64,000 bases of DNA, taken from Neolentinus lepideus HHB14362 ss-1. Its lineage: Eukaryota > Basidiomycota > Agaricomycetes > Gloeophyllales > Gloeophyllaceae. A program made the position numbers and the translations under genes. The DNA is taken from assembly GCA_001632425.1 (NCBI GenBank), contig KV425645.1:1-64000 (forward strand), written 5' to 3'. Each line of letters starts with the position of its first letter. The first letter of the stretch is position 1. Shown one piece after another: positions 21,949-33,900 of this stretch. The notes under the pieces were generated by a model that worked only from the letters and a program-made list of their open reading frames with translations, searched no databases and had not been told where the DNA came from.

Positions 21949-24339
21949 ATGCCTACCGTAGCGGTCGACAAGGAAGACCTATGGGAGAGACTCGGTTACA
22001 AGTACAGTGATTACAGGTTTTGTATTGTTCTCGGATTTTATCTTGATTTGGCTTGGTAGCGACCGAAGAGTTTGACAAACTATGCTTCGACTTCGGCATC
22101 GAACTTGATGAAGATGTATGTCGCTAAAGCTAGATCGAGTGCGTCTATGTTTATCACTGCGTCCAGACAACAGCAGAAGTAGAAGAGGCCAAGAGGAAGG
22201 GTCTTCCGACTGAGCGTCCTGTGAGGAGCACACTGCCTATTCATCGACATGATCCTGATCTTACTTCACTCAGCAACTCAAAATAGAAATACCTGCTAAC
22301 AGGTAAGGACATCCATCTTGCTCAGCCAGAATACGACCATTTATCTCTGGCTCAAGATACGATCTGCTCTGCATTGAAGGCATAGCAAGAGCCTTGCGCA
22401 TCTTCTTGGGGAAGGACCAACCACCAGAATACAAGCTCGTCTATCCTCCAGGAGGAGAGGACAATCTGCTTACGGTCGCAGTTGCACCAGAGGTGCGCAA
22501 CTACTCATATCTTCCTCTATTCTCGTGCTAATCTCTTCTAGACGAAACAAATTCGCCCATACTTCGCATGCGCGATCCTACGGAATCTCCATTTCACTCC
22601 CCGTTCCTACGCATCTTTCATTGACCTCCAAGACAAGTTGCACCAGAACCTATGCCGACGACGGCAGTTTGTCGCGATCGGTACACATGATCTGGATACA
22701 ATAGAGGCACCCTTCAGGTATGAAGCTCGGAATCCGAAAAATATCAAGTTCGTTCCGTTGGGAAAAGATAAAGAGTACACTGCGGAGGAGTTAATGACAG
22801 TATACGAGGTATGTGACCAGAACTCTATATAATTTCAGTTTGCCATATCTTCTATGTCAGTCCGAAAAACATCTGGCAAGATACCTGCACATCATCCGAG
22901 ATTCGCCTGTATATCCAATCATCTACGACCAGAAGGACCGTGTACTTTCCATGCCACCAATCATCAACTCGGAGCACAGCAAGATCACTCTGAACACCAA
23001 GAATGTGTTCATCGATGTCACCGCAACGGATGAGACCAAGCTCGGCATCGTCGTTAACATCATATCAACCATGTTCTCTGAATACTGCTCAGAACCCTTC
23101 ACGTAAGCACTTCCCCTCCTCTACAAACTCACTTCTTATTCTTCTTGCCGTAGCATCGAGCCCTGCAAAGTCGTCTACTCTTCCGGCGAGACCCGCATCA
23201 CCCCCGACATCTCCTCGCGCCCCAGCGTCGCCCACACCTCCTACATCAATTCCTGCACTGGTCTGACCCTTTCCTCCTCGCAGATCGCCACGCTTCTCCG
23301 GCGCATGTCCCTCCCCACGGAGCCTTCTCTCGACAACCCTGCGGAGGACATCCTCGTGTTGATCCCTCCTGTGCGTCCGGATATCTTGCACGAGTGCGAC
23401 ATCATGGAGGACGCAGCGATTGCGTATGGGTTTAATAATCTGCCGGAGAGGTTCCCGAAGACGAGTACGGTCGGGCAACCGCTGGCGCTTAGCAAGTTGA
23501 GCGACGTGGTGAGGCTGGAATGGGCATTGGCGGGGTGGGTTGAGGTGCTGCCGTTGATCTTGGTGCGTTACCAAATCTACATCGTATCTCGCTTCTAATA
23601 TACTGCGTCATGTCCAGTGTTCGCACGAAGAAAACTTTGAATGGCTGAACCGCCCGGATGACTCCCTCGCCGTCAAAATAGCGAACCCGAAAACCCTCGA
23701 ATTCCAAGTCGTCCGCACATCGCTGCTCCCGGGGCTCCTCAAAACTGTACGCGAAAACCGGTCGCACCCGCTACCCATCCGCATCTTCGAGACCTCCGAT
23801 GTTGTTTTCAAAGACAAGACGCTGGAGAAGCAGGCGCGCAACGAGCGGCACGCCGCGGCGGTGTGGTGTAACAAATCTGCGGGCTTCGAGGTCGTGCATG
23901 GGCTGCTGGATAGGATTATGGCGATGCTCGAGGTCCCCCGCATTGGGAGCACGGATCATAAGGCGCGAACGGGGTATTATATCAAGGAGTGCAGCGGTAA
24001 GTCGATGAGCGATGCGTCTGCACGGATATCCGCTGAGCAGACTTGCACACTTCAGATCCCACTTTCTTCCCTGGTCGTGCCGCCACCATCTACTACCGAG
24101 CGCCTCCCAAGGCAGGCAAGTTATCTGCTCTCGAGTCGCTGAAAAAGGACGTCCTCCACATGCCCGTCGACCTGGCGATCGGGACCTTGGGTATCCTGCA
24201 CCCTAGTGTGCTCGAGAAGTTCGAGATCGGTTACCCTTGCTCCGCCGTCGAGTTCAACCTGGAGCCGTTCCAGAAGGAGATGCACGCCGACTGGACGGAG
24301 GGAGATGTCAAGTCTGCAAAGCCTCCGCCAGTCTTGTAG
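21949..24339 (+). CDS. FRS1: Phenylalanyl-tRNA synthetase beta subunit, cytosolic
   Basis: Beta chain of the alpha2-beta2 enzyme that charges tRNA-Phe; beta contributes the B3/B4 editing domain and tRNA contacts. Ten exons: 21949-22006, 22060-22115, 22167-22220, 22274-22302, 22357-22492, 22542-22808, 22861-23102, 23154-23562, 23618-23996 and 24056-24339. They sum to 1914 bases, giving 637 residues, slightly longer than the usual ~590. The N-terminus [24 protein letters not shown] is typical. [26 protein letters not shown] marks the B1 region. Editing-domain sequence IIRDSPVYP and [13 protein letters not shown] follows. The catalytic-like fold shows [31 protein letters not shown] and ARTGYYIKE, with [12 protein letters not shown] at the end. 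The partner alpha subunit lies about 13 kb downstream. Confidence 0.96.
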
Positions 24340-24586
24340 AATAGAGTTGGATAGAAGATAAAGAATATGGTTTTACGTGCTTCATAACAGAACCCCCCCT
24401 AAAACAGTACATTGTAATATGGATAGCCGATATGACGATAGTGTACAACTGAACAACGAGAGGTCCCTCGAGCAAAGTTTAACCAAGCGTCCCATCTAGT
24501 CACGCGACAAAACACGTCAGGATATAAGTAAAGAGTGTCAAGAAATGATAATCCCCCACGCTATCGTATATATGGATTATATCTCA

Positions 24587-26209
24587 TCATAGTAACCCAG
24601 CATCTCTAAGCTCCTGGTGCAGCCGCGCCTCCTGCGCATACGCCTCGGCCACTCTCCGCACAGCGTCGGGGTCAGTAGGGTCAATGCCGGCCATCATCTC
24701 GCGCTCGCGCTCCCCGCTCGCCATCATCCGCGCCCGCTCTCGCGCCGCCTGGATCTCCTCGGCGTCGGCCTCGAATACAAGCGCATCTCCGTCGGGCTCG
24801 TCGAGTCTATTGCGGTTCAGACCTAGGCCTGTGCGGAAGAGGGAACCAGGGCCCTGGATGCCAAAGACGCGCTCGATCTGGGTGAGGTAGGGCTGGGAGG
24901 AGGGTGCGGGGGGTTGGGCGGACTCGCGCTGCGAAGAGAGAATGTTGCGCTCCCATAGCTTCACGCGGTAGAATCCAACGATGGAAGTCAACAAGACGAA
25001 CCATCCTACAAGGAGATAGCAGTCAGGCCCCAATATCCTAAGCTTATCATCCGGGGCAACGTACCAACTGTCATGAGGAAGAACGATAACCACTCCGTGG
25101 TCACATCGCTGATCACCATCATATTCTGCGGCGAGTCTTGAGTAACAGGGACGGTGCCGTTACTGAGACCTTTCCAGTACTCATCCGCCTCTACAGCGCT
25201 CGAAAACGTCGGCACGGGAGCCGTCTGGGGCGGCATCCACCCGTTCCCGTTTCCACCGCTGCTCACGTCCACCGAATCTGCCCCGCCGCCGCCATACGTC
25301 GCGTCGTTTCTGCTCCTCAGCGCAAAGCCGTACTGGATGAGCGTCACGCCCAGGCCGGCCCTGCTGCCCAGCCGCGCCGCGTGCGTCGTGTGCAGGAGGT
25401 AGGTGAGGAGGAAGCCGACGAATTGGAAGGAGATGGAGACGAGCATGTTCCAGAGGAAGGAGAAGAGCGAGCCGGTGGGGAGGGAGTCGATGATGATCTC
25501 GCCAGCAGACGAGGGGGATGAGGGCGCGTGGACGGTTGTCTCCCAGTATGGAGGTACGGCGTCGGCTTGGGCAGCCGCGTATGATGGGGGAGCGTCCTTT
25601 TGGGCTTCCTCGGGTACGACATATGTTTGATCGCCTGGCAGATGGGTGCAGCAATTAGCCAGGTGCAATCACATCTATAGCCGCGCGTAACTGATACGTA
25701 CCATCCTGAACCCGCACTCCTCTCGATGGCTTTGCAGTGACGTTCGCAAACACACCGTCATTATTGAGACCGCCTCCTACCGGCCCAGAAGCGGCCTCCT
25801 GCCGTCTCAGTCGCTGCACAAAGTGCGTCGGCAGCACCGCCGCCGCCCGCCCAAACCACCCTCCGCCCCGCCGACTGCTCCCCGCGTCCGTCGCGGGTCC
25901 TTCGGGCACAAGCCCGTTCGAATTACCATAATCATTCGGCAGAGCGCGATCACAGGGACCGGGGGGCGAGCCAGGAGGCGGGTAGCTTGCGTAGTCAAAG
26001 TTCTCAAAGTCGTACGCCCCCGGCACGGGCGGGCTCGCGTTGGACTGCGTATGCCGGTGCGAAGGGGCGTTGGAAGACGGGTTCAGGGGATGCGACTCGG
26101 TCGCGTTCTGCTCGTCCTCGTCATCAGAGTCGTCGAAGGCCGCTTCCATCTCGTTGTGGGCGTCCGGGTCCGTGCGCGGGTTGGGGAGAGGCGCATAACG
26201 AGCAGACAT
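24587..26209 (-). CDS. BSD2: Bsd2/Ndfip-type Rsp5 (Nedd4) adaptor
   Basis: Membrane adaptor that recruits the HECT ubiquitin ligase Rsp5/Nedd4 to cargo such as metal transporters at Golgi and endosomes. Exons 25702-26209, 25065-25634 and 24587-25005 sum to 1497 bases, giving 498 residues. The N-terminal ~200 residues are acidic then Pro/Ser-rich (DDSDDEDEQ). PPSY and PPYW motifs around residues 195-210 are candidate WW-domain ligands. Three hydrophobic segments match the Ndfip core: SLFSFLWNMLVSISFQFVGF with LLTYLLHTTHAARLGSRAGLG, then YGFALRS, and WLSFFLMTVGWFVLLTSIVGFYR. The long charged tail (residues 370-498) is typical of fungal members. Family call is good; cargo is unknown. Confidence 0.88.
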
Positions 26210-26805
26210 GAAGAGGAGATATATAAATTAGTATCCGTGGTTGTAAGAAAGCAAAGAGTGCAATGTCTGAGTGAGGGGTCCGCTAACGGTTTCAGTATTG
26301 CACCACTGCAGGGCTTGGCGATGGCGCCCTCCCGCTGTTGGACTATGTTTGGCCCGGGTGGCTGAGCCCTCTCATTGGTCCAATCTCCTTCCATATATGG
26401 CAGGCGTAGTTGTTACTGGCTTACGCAGACAACCGACGTTCAGTCTCTTCCAGGCACCTTTGTGAAGAAATCACAACGATATCTCAAGGCATTCTCATGA
26501 TGCAATGAACAGTATGAATTCCCATGTTGCGTCATAATAAAGTTACATGTAAAGCAGGTCTGAAGTCTTTTATCACGGCAGGTATCGCTGGTATGTCGTC
26601 GCTCCCCATGAGAACGACCAGAAATAGGAGATCTTCGAGGGACGACAAATTCCCTCGTCTCTACGTCTACCGGGCCCGTCGTGCCATCCCATGAATGCAG
26701 TCAAATAGATAAGTACCCAGTGCTCCGAATAACAATATCCTGTGGCAGATGATTAGGATGGAAGCTATTTGGAGAGCGGAGCGAGACCCACCTGAGGTGA
26801 AAAAT
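26210..26805. other. Intergenic, Bsd2 upstream and orphan 3' side
   Basis: About 600 bases between two minus-strand genes. A minus frame at 26667-26951 overlaps the orphan's 3' end and contains a hydrophobic run (ALQIASILIICHRILLFGAL). I could not connect it to the orphan by consensus splice sites, so it is left unannotated. Nothing else was recognised. Confidence 0.35.
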
Positions 26806-27402
26806 CTAGCGCAGATCAGCCCTGTTTGCAGAGCGAATGAGTCTTGTGATTCTCTGGCAGCTCTCCATGCGCGCATCAACGAGGTCGCCGAACATTTCAA
26901 GCAACTGAGCGCCAGGCTCGGACATTCCCCGGTCGCGCGCGGATCTGACAAATCTCCGCCTGCTTTTGTGTCCGATGCCCTCGAGCTTGAGCTTGTAGCT
27001 GTTCTTCCGCCTCATCCAGCGGCTGTGCCTGGTGTGGTGATCTTTGGTGGGGAGCTGTGAATCGACAGGCTCTGTCTTGATCATGTCCACGGTGATGAGC
27101 TGTGGTGGCGTCGACTCGTTGGAGCCGTACGACTCGGCGGAGGAGTAGGCTGACGACGGGGCGTCGGATGCGATGGATGTGGGATCACTGATGGTGGGTG
27201 CATCGGGGCCATCGATGAGTTTTTCCTCGAGCTCAGCACGAGTATGGAGGACCCATGTGCGCTCGCGATGGTAAAAGGCTTGGAGGGAGTCGAGGAGATG
27301 GATGGCGGTGCACATGGGATCGATGGGCGGAGAGTGAGGAGGTGTTGGTAGAGAGGAGGTTGTGTGGCCATGGTAGGACATGGTGGCGATGGCAGCGGTC
27401 AT
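26806..27402 (-). CDS. Orphan basic protein of unknown function
   Basis: Single uninterrupted frame of 198 residues. I do not recognise it. The first 60 residues include a TPPHSPP proline/serine patch and a predicted helix (HLLDSLQAFYHRERTWVLHTRAELEEKL). A Ser/Asp-rich acidic middle (SDPTSIASDAPSSAYSSAES) follows. The C-terminal third is strongly basic (RWMRRKNSYKLKLEGIGHKSRRR) with a final helix (LLEMFGDLVDARMESCQRITRLIRSA). The acidic-then-basic arrangement would suit a nuclear or nucleic-acid-associated protein, but that is guesswork. The ATG at 27402 was chosen because TATATA lies 77 bases upstream. In-frame codons continue upstream to 27558, so a longer form is possible. Confidence 0.6.
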   Translation of the reverse strand: MTAAIATMSYHGHTTSSLPTPPHSPPIDPMCTAIHLLDSLQAFYHRERTWVLHTRAELEEKLIDGPDAPTISDPTSIASDAPSSAYSSAESYGSNESTPPQLITVDMIKTEPVDSQLPTKDHHTRHSRWMRRKNSYKLKLEGIGHKSRRRFVRSARDRGMSEPGAQLLEMFGDLVDARMESCQRITRLIRSANRADLR

Positions 27403-27478
27403 GGCAGAGAGGACGAGACTGCGTGTGAGTGGTTGGGGGGAAAGATGGGAGAGGGCGACGGTGGATTGGGTGGGAAGG

Positions 27479-27484
27479 TATATA
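27479..27484 (-). promoter_or_regulatory. TATA box for the orphan gene
   Basis: TATATA on either strand, 77 bases before the start codon at 27402. Spacing is similar to the PDI and EFR3 cases in this window. Confidence 0.45.
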
Positions 27485-27744
27485 GGCGGGGATTGGGTCT
27501 CGACCCATTGTCGTAAGGAGCAGGAGTTGTATAGTCTCGAGTGTCCCAGACCAATCAAACCGCCGGTCTAGGCTACGTCCAATAGAATCCCCAGCCAATC
27601 CCAGCCCGCCTACGCAGCTTCTATCACGCTGTCTTTCCTTTCTCGTCGGACCGCCGGCTGCCAGCCTCTGCCAATCAGCGCAGCTGTCTAGCCTCGGCCG
27701 ACTGCGAGCGAATCGCGGCTCTGCAGCACTAGGTAGGCCATTGA

Positions 27745-27785
27745 GGCATCGAGGGCATCAAGGGCATCGAGGGCATCGAGGGCAG
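27745..27785 (+). repeat. Short tandem repeat, 9-base unit
   Basis: Four copies of GGCATCRAG plus a partial fifth (GGCAG). One copy has A in place of G at position 7. It lies in the EMC10 upstream region, outside coding sequence. Confidence 0.8.
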
Positions 27786-28021
27786 AGGCGAGCGTCGTGT
27801 AAGCTGGATCATGTGTTGTCTACAAATTAGCGAGTGTGGGTGCTTCGCTGGACGTCATCTGGCCACGCCAGCACAGCATGCCTTCCCTGGGAACCGTCTC
27901 ACTGCCCGCTTGCTTCCGACACCAACCAATCCAGACTCTCAGCCAATCCGGGCCATCCGTCACACACAGTCACACATGCCGCGACCAATCCGCACCCTGC
28001 CGAGCTTCCCGTGAGGCCTCC

Positions 28022-29046
28022 ATGTTCTCCCTCAGCCTCCTGCTCGCTGTCCTGCTTGTGTCCAGCGCTGCGGCAGACCCTGCACCGCGCTTGTTTCACC
28101 GTGTCCACCATCCCGCCATTCAGCCCCCTCTAGCCTTTTCGGAGCGCGGCTCGTTCCGCCTAGCAAACTCGATCGCGACACTCGACCACTCCGAGACCTA
28201 TGCAGATGATTTTGCAGAGTTCGCCGCGGTCCTCGAAGAGTACCCCGACGCCTTGTACCAGATCGCTATGGAGCGCGAAGGTGACAAGGACGAGACACAC
28301 TGGGACATATCCTCCGTGAGAGCGGTGCGTTCTAGGTCTTCTTTTTCCGTCTGGGCGCCATCGTCGTTGCTCAATTCGTCTCTATTCATTTCACCCCCGA
28401 CCGCCCCAAAATCACCTGCACGCCTACTTCTGATCTTGTTCTATACATGGACGCGGTCGTGTGCCCCTATGTCCTATGTCTACTCGCGTGCCTACCCTTC
28501 GAATGCTCTGGCCGACTTCTAGTGCCATCTGCCCCACACCACCGCAGAGACGTTCATTCTTCACCTGTCACCGTACGATCACAAGCCCTTCAGTTTAGAC
28601 TATTTCGTCTCGCCCATTCCTCATGACGGATCATGCCCAAAGACAAAAGCTAGCACCGGCTTCGAGCCCAGCGTCGCTTTTAGGCCCTTCGCTAACGGCA
28701 CCGTCCTGCTGCGAGAACCAATCTCGCCCCCAAGGTGAGGCTTCTGTATTTGTAATGCTGGGCGGAGAGCGTTCTGGATTCCGCTGTTCCAATGGTCGGT
28801 TCGGTCCTAATTAGCGAAATTTAGCCCCGAATTACGGACGCCGCCACCCCTGACACCGCAGGGCGAGCCCGTCAAGCCCCCGGTTGAGAAATCGTTCGTC
28901 CAAAAGTACTGGATCTATATCGTAGCCTTGCTGCTTGCGCTGCGTGAGTGCCAAGATTTTTGACCGCTTGTACGGAGCTGACTCTCGCTAAAGTGATTGC
29001 CCCTGGTGGTGCGGATGAGGGTGGAGGAGGACAGGCGCGAAGATAG
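28022..29046 (+). CDS. EMC10: ER membrane protein complex subunit 10
   Basis: Lumenal/membrane subunit of the EMC, the ER insertase for tail-anchored and multipass membrane proteins. Exons 28022-28324, 28523-28734, 28825-28943 and 28994-29046 sum to 687 bases, giving 228 residues. A signal peptide is clear (MFSLSLLLAVLLVSSAAADP). The lumenal beta-sandwich shows YADDFAEFAAVLEEYPDALYQI, then ACHLPHTTAETFILHLS and SLDYFVSPIPHDGSCP. The C-terminal anchor is VEKSFVQKYWIYIVALLLALLIAPGG, and the tail ends with a Gly-rich GGGGQARR, all typical of EMC10. The first intron (about 198 bases) is longer than most here, and its internal frame is not coding. Confidence 0.9.
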
Positions 29047-29480
29047 ACGCCTAGGCTCGGGAAACGTTATGCCTAGATGGGGATTCGGGGACTTGATCAC
29101 TGTACTTCTTTTGTGAAGATTGATTCTGATGCTACACTCTGCCGCGTGTTTATCTGATACGCAAGTTTTGCTGCACGTACTCATAGTGAGTTTGCGCTGT
29201 TATTATCCCTGAGGCCACATGACTACCTCAATAGCGGTCCTTTTCTCGCCTTTCCACTCGCGTCAATGACATTTCTGCATCGCTGTGGCACTCTGCTGAG
29301 TGATAGCCGCAAGGGCTGGGTCTGCCTGGCCCTACCCTTGGCGGCGCCAATTTCGGATACGGCCTTCTCTCGTTCATATGACAACACCTACAGCGAGGTC
29401 GGATAACATTATGCATGTTGGTATCATGCCGTCCTGGATAGCTATCTCACCTTGATCAATGTTGAGAGAATTCCCGGCGG
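29047..29480. other. Intergenic, no gene seen
   Basis: EMC10 3' flank and unassigned sequence before the retrotransposon relic. Short frames only. No repeat or domain was recognised. Confidence 0.4.
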
Positions 29481-30413
29481 ATGGTGAACGGTCAATACCT
29501 TTCCTCAGTCCCAGTCCCCCATGACAGAGTTCCAAGGACTCAGAAGAAGAGGAACAATATCAAGACAAGGCCTACACAACGAGTGATGCGCTGCAGCATG
29601 ACGGGATCGGATATTATGGTCGTCTACTCGGATGGTTCGCAACTTGGAGTTGATGGTGAAGGCCAGTGTAGGTCGCGCGGGGATCGGGTGCTGGGAACCC
29701 ATCAAATTCCGGGTGCAGCCATACATTCGTAGGACGTTATTCACCCTCTACTGTTCAACAATGACGACTAATTTGCCATGTCAGCTATCACGTACCTCGG
29801 ACTTCATCTTGGTCAGGACTGGCTAGCGTTTCTGCAGTGCCATCGCCGAATATCTAGAGGCTGACGGCAATAATCAAGTAGCCATTTTCTGGACACCGGG
29901 CAACGGGGCTGACTAGGCTGACAGGTTCGCGAAGGTATCGACTACCTTACCTGCTGACAGCCAAAACCGATACATGTCACGTGCGGTGTGCTGCCAAAGA
30001 CTATGCTTTGTGGACTGAGTGTTGAAGGAAGGGATTGGTCGTCGAAGGAACGTTGGCGCTGCTGACCACTTTGCCCCACCTCAGGATCACGCCACCCAAC
30101 GCGTATGTGGCCTCGTAACGCAGCCCCACACTGGTCACGCGAATACTATAATCGGTTTGTCTCCGAAGGCATTTCCTGCTCATGCGGAGCCAGCCTTCAA
30201 ACGCGACAACACATCCTGTTGATTGCCTGCGATACGATGCCTGCCGTCACGTCCTACTCGACTTTAACCCACGTTCGGGCGAGCGGCCACATGAAATGGT
30301 GTACCGCGACCTCAATGAAGACGCACCCTCGCCTCCGTCTCCCAGGTCAGGACCCGTACGCCGAGCTTCAGATACGATTGTGCTCCTTGTTTTTTATCAT
30401 CACTAACTGCTGA
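29481..30413 (+). mobile_element. Decayed non-LTR retrotransposon 3' end (RNase H relic)
   Basis: Broken coding remnant with RNase H features in shifting frames. VVYSDGSQLG (about 29615-29645) matches the first catalytic Asp strand of RNase H. IFWTPGNGAD, an in-frame stop, then ADRFAK (about 29884-29940) matches the C-terminal WTPGH-x-G-x-x-x-AD-x-x-AK motif. Downstream, YYNRFVSEGISCSCGASLQTRQHILL (30139-30220) resembles the Cys-rich tail after RNase H in basidiomycete LINE-like elements. Stops and frameshifts break it throughout, so no protein can be made. The reverse transcriptase domain is not present; 5' truncation is typical of LINE insertion. Exact ends, target-site duplication and poly-A are not visible. 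Confidence 0.65.
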
Positions 30414-30980
30414 GTCTTTCCATTCGACGCGCCAATCAGCACGCCCCGACCACATTAATCTCTGCTATTTTTATTAGACTTCTCACTCGTGGAGTTACGG
30501 ATTTAGTGCGCATATTCATTTGCTATGCTGTAATAGTTCGCTTGCTTGCAGACCAAATACACACACTCTCTATTAATGCTAAGAGCCGCCAACATGTGAA
30601 ACTCTCGACCTTCGGATCAGAGCTCCACTCGTTCCTGTTCGCCGCTGGGGATCTCACCGGGGTGGCGAATTCTGCGAGCTTCAGCCTCCCTAGAAAATAC
30701 CCTGACTCGGTCAATACTATCTTGAAACATGTCGGAGATGTATAATATTAATGTAACGGCACCAGGTTCGATGCCATTATGTAGCTGGCTTATTGGCTGA
30801 GATCTCGCGTTATTTGCGGCTGTTTATGCGTCTCCGATCGAAATATCTGGATTGTGGCACTAGCGCGCGGTAACCTGCACGCAACCTAAAAGCTAACTGC
30901 AGCACTCCGAGTCTTGCGCTTCTCGCGTCTTATTCCTTGCTCTCTCATTCCCCTAGCCGGACTTGGAAATCGGATAGGAC
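30414..30980. other. Intergenic, importin upstream
   Basis: About 570 bases with AT-rich patches and no supported gene. A 79-codon frame at 30506-30745 (+) has no recognisable domain. GGTTCGATGCC at 30766 resembles a tRNA B box, but no A box or cloverleaf accompanies it. Confidence 0.4.
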
Positions 30981-33900
30981 ATGGCAGCTAGCAAGATCCC
31001 CGGTGTGATGCGCAATGTCGACCCGCAAGAGCTGTACGACGTGATATGCGGGGCGTCCTCGCAAGATCCCGCGCTGATGGAGAGGTCGACGTTCCGGCTG
31101 AAGAGCATGCTTGATTACTTTGGCGCCTATGACGCGCTCCATGAGATAGCGGCGCAGAAGTCGGTGCCACTACCTGTGCGCCAGCAGGCGATTATCCAGT
31201 TCAAGAACTCGGCATTGAGCCATTGGAGGTCGCGCCGGTGAGCTCAGCGTTGGCGTGTGTTGTGTGTGATTTGGTTGATAGGCTGTGGAAGGCTTGTGTC
31301 GGATGAGAACCGGATGAGGATACGGCAGAGATGTTTGAGTTTCTTGGATGAGCCGGACGAAATGGTGCGCGCTGCCGCGGTCATCGATCGCGTTCGTTTC
31401 TGAAGAGGTTATCAGATTGCGGGATGTAACGAGATCATCGTAGCGAAGATTGCGAGGCATGACTATCCCAACAACTGGTAGTCTGTGATTACACTCACTT
31501 CAATTGCCAAAAGCACTGAGATAGTCCACCAGGTCCTATCTCCTGCCCGACCTCAGAAGTGCAATTAATACGCAACTCATTGCTCGCTACGATAACGCGT
31601 CGACTGCCGACACAAATTCTACTCTGATCCTGATTCGGAGTCTCAGACTGGTGAATGCGGTTCTGAAGGAATTCGCGAGTATAAAGATGCCTGGAGGCGT
31701 GAAAGTCATGGCGAAAGTACGTGAATCTAAGGCTGAACAGACAACATATGAATCGATACACTACAGCTGGTCGAGGACTTGCATTTGGATTTCTACAGCT
31801 ATTATGCGAGACTCGGGCTAACAATTACCTCCACGCTTACTCCCGAAACCGTGAGCCAGCCCCGTATGACCGAAGATATGACCGTCGCCCACCTGGTGTT
31901 CAAATGTCTAGTCAAGATGACCACCTGGCTGTGGCAGAGACCGAACATGGACGAAGCTCAGAAGATGCAGGACTGGGTAAATGACACCAATTGCGCTCTC
32001 TGGTCTATTTTCTATTTACGTTGACATCGTTATTGTTATGCACAGATCAAGCAGTACTTCCAGGACTCTTCTTCCCAACTGCAGACACTCTCGGAGCTCC
32101 GGATCAACTTACTCGTCGCCTTAGGACCTGCCAGGACGTCCATGGATCCTATGGGGCAGCGAACGATCGACCAGTTAGATCGTCATGTCCGCTTGTTTGG
32201 AAAGCTTTTCCGTCGATTCCAGCAACTCGATGTGAAGCGCTTCATCCTGCTTCCAGGATGCTCTGAGCTTGTTTTCTACTACTGGAGTAAAGTGGTTCAA
32301 GCGACTGACAGTCCACCTGAGTTTATTGAAGGTACAGGACATTCATTAACTAATATCTTTCAGCGAATCACCGTTCTCTTAGACTCACAATCGGCAGTAT
32401 TCCCCGTCCGCTTCCTTGTGCAAGCCATGGTTTTGTTCAAAGAGAACCTGGCGCAGTGGTCGCCGCTTCGCAGAGACGGATCTGCAAACGAGAATGGTAT
32501 GTTTCCCCCTCGGCGAAGGTGTTCTTCAGCTGAGTTCGATTATTTCGAGTGTTGAGCCAGGAGGCCGTAGAGAATGCTGTCCGGCTCCTTGTTACTCGAT
32601 TCATCCCCCTTAATCCATCTGATTTGGAGGGGTGGATGGCGGACCCAGATGAATGGGTAAATGAAGAAAACAAAGATAACGACCATTGGGAATATGAAGT
32701 TAGGGTAAGGGTACTGAGTTATGATGTATCAACCGGTATATTGATCAATATTGCGAGTAGCCCTGCGCTGAACGAGTTCTTATGACGCTTGCTGCGCAAT
32801 ACAAAGAATTTGTCGTTCCTCTGATGGAAGCAACCTTCAAGCAAGTTATCTGTATGGCCGATTATTCAAAGTGTTTGTTGCAGATTCTAAACTGATTCTC
32901 ATAAATAGCCCAGCCCACCGTAGATCTGGCGAGTGTTGTACAAAAGGAGGCAGTGTACTGCGCCATTGGTCGTTGTGCAACAAAGCTGAAGGGTGTTATT
33001 CCGTTCGATCAATGGTTGGAGCACACCCTCATCCCTGAATCACAAGAAACCAACTCGAGGTTAGCTGATCCCTTTGATGATACTTTATTATTCTGACGGT
33101 ATGATGCTATCCTTGATAGCTATCCTATTATCAAGCGTCGCATCGCTTGGGTCATCGGAAAGTGGGTTTCTGACTCGTGCGCCTCACCCAAGAACCAAAT
33201 GATCTGGCAAGTCCTGGTTCACCTCATCCAAGACAGAGGACCGGGAAGCGATGCAGTCGTGCGCTTGACTGCAGTGACAGCGATGAGAGAATGTGTTGAT
33301 GTAAGCCGTTTGGCACGAGCTCTGAGAGGCGGCGGCTATAATAGGCTCATACTTCCCATTGCCAGGTCATCGACTTCGATCCGGAGGTGTTCGCACCTTT
33401 CTTGCCGGCGACTATTAAGGAATTGATAACACTCGTTGGTGAGGCCGATAATCTCGAAAGCAAGCGCCGCATCGTCAATACCCTCAATGTGGTTATCGAC
33501 CGCTCTGGGACACATGTGGGTTCGACCCGTTTTGGACGATGCTTCCTGTGGAAGCGCTAATGGATCAACACAGATTGTCCGATTCATTGGTGTTCTGATG
33601 GACCCTCTACCGAGGCTGTGTAAGTCGTTGCCGTTATTATTCGGACGGCGGTCATTTTGACGGTCTTCCAGGGGCTGGTGCAGACGACGATTGGCTCTTC
33701 AAAGGTGCTCTTCTAGGGACAGTGGAAAAGTTGTTTTCGGTGTGTGTATTGCGGAGCCTCTCTTTAGTAGAACTCAATATTTTTCTGTCTAGTCTTCAAA
33801 AGAGCACTCGAGACCTTTGATCAATTTGATCGTTCCTCTTATCCAGGAATGCTTCACGGATGCTGTGTGTCCTTTCACTTGTCCTTGAACAAATTTTCTG

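Larger units (their letters stand above)
27403..28021. other. Divergent intergenic region (orphan / EMC10)
   Basis: About 620 bases between outward-facing genes. It contains the TATA box at 27479 and a short tandem repeat at 27745-27785. The segment 27800-28021 is open in frame with EMC10 but lacks a better start. Several CCAAT and ATTGG words (for example near 27550, 27590 and 27670) suit promoter DNA. Confidence 0.4.

Noticed and set aside
25138..26365. Arg-rich plus-strand frames opposite BSD2
   Set aside because: Shadows of the GC-rich minus-strand exons; no splice or domain support.
30755..30790. tRNA B-box-like word GGTTCGATGCC
   Set aside because: No A box within 30-60 bases upstream, no acceptor stem pairing and no cloverleaf.
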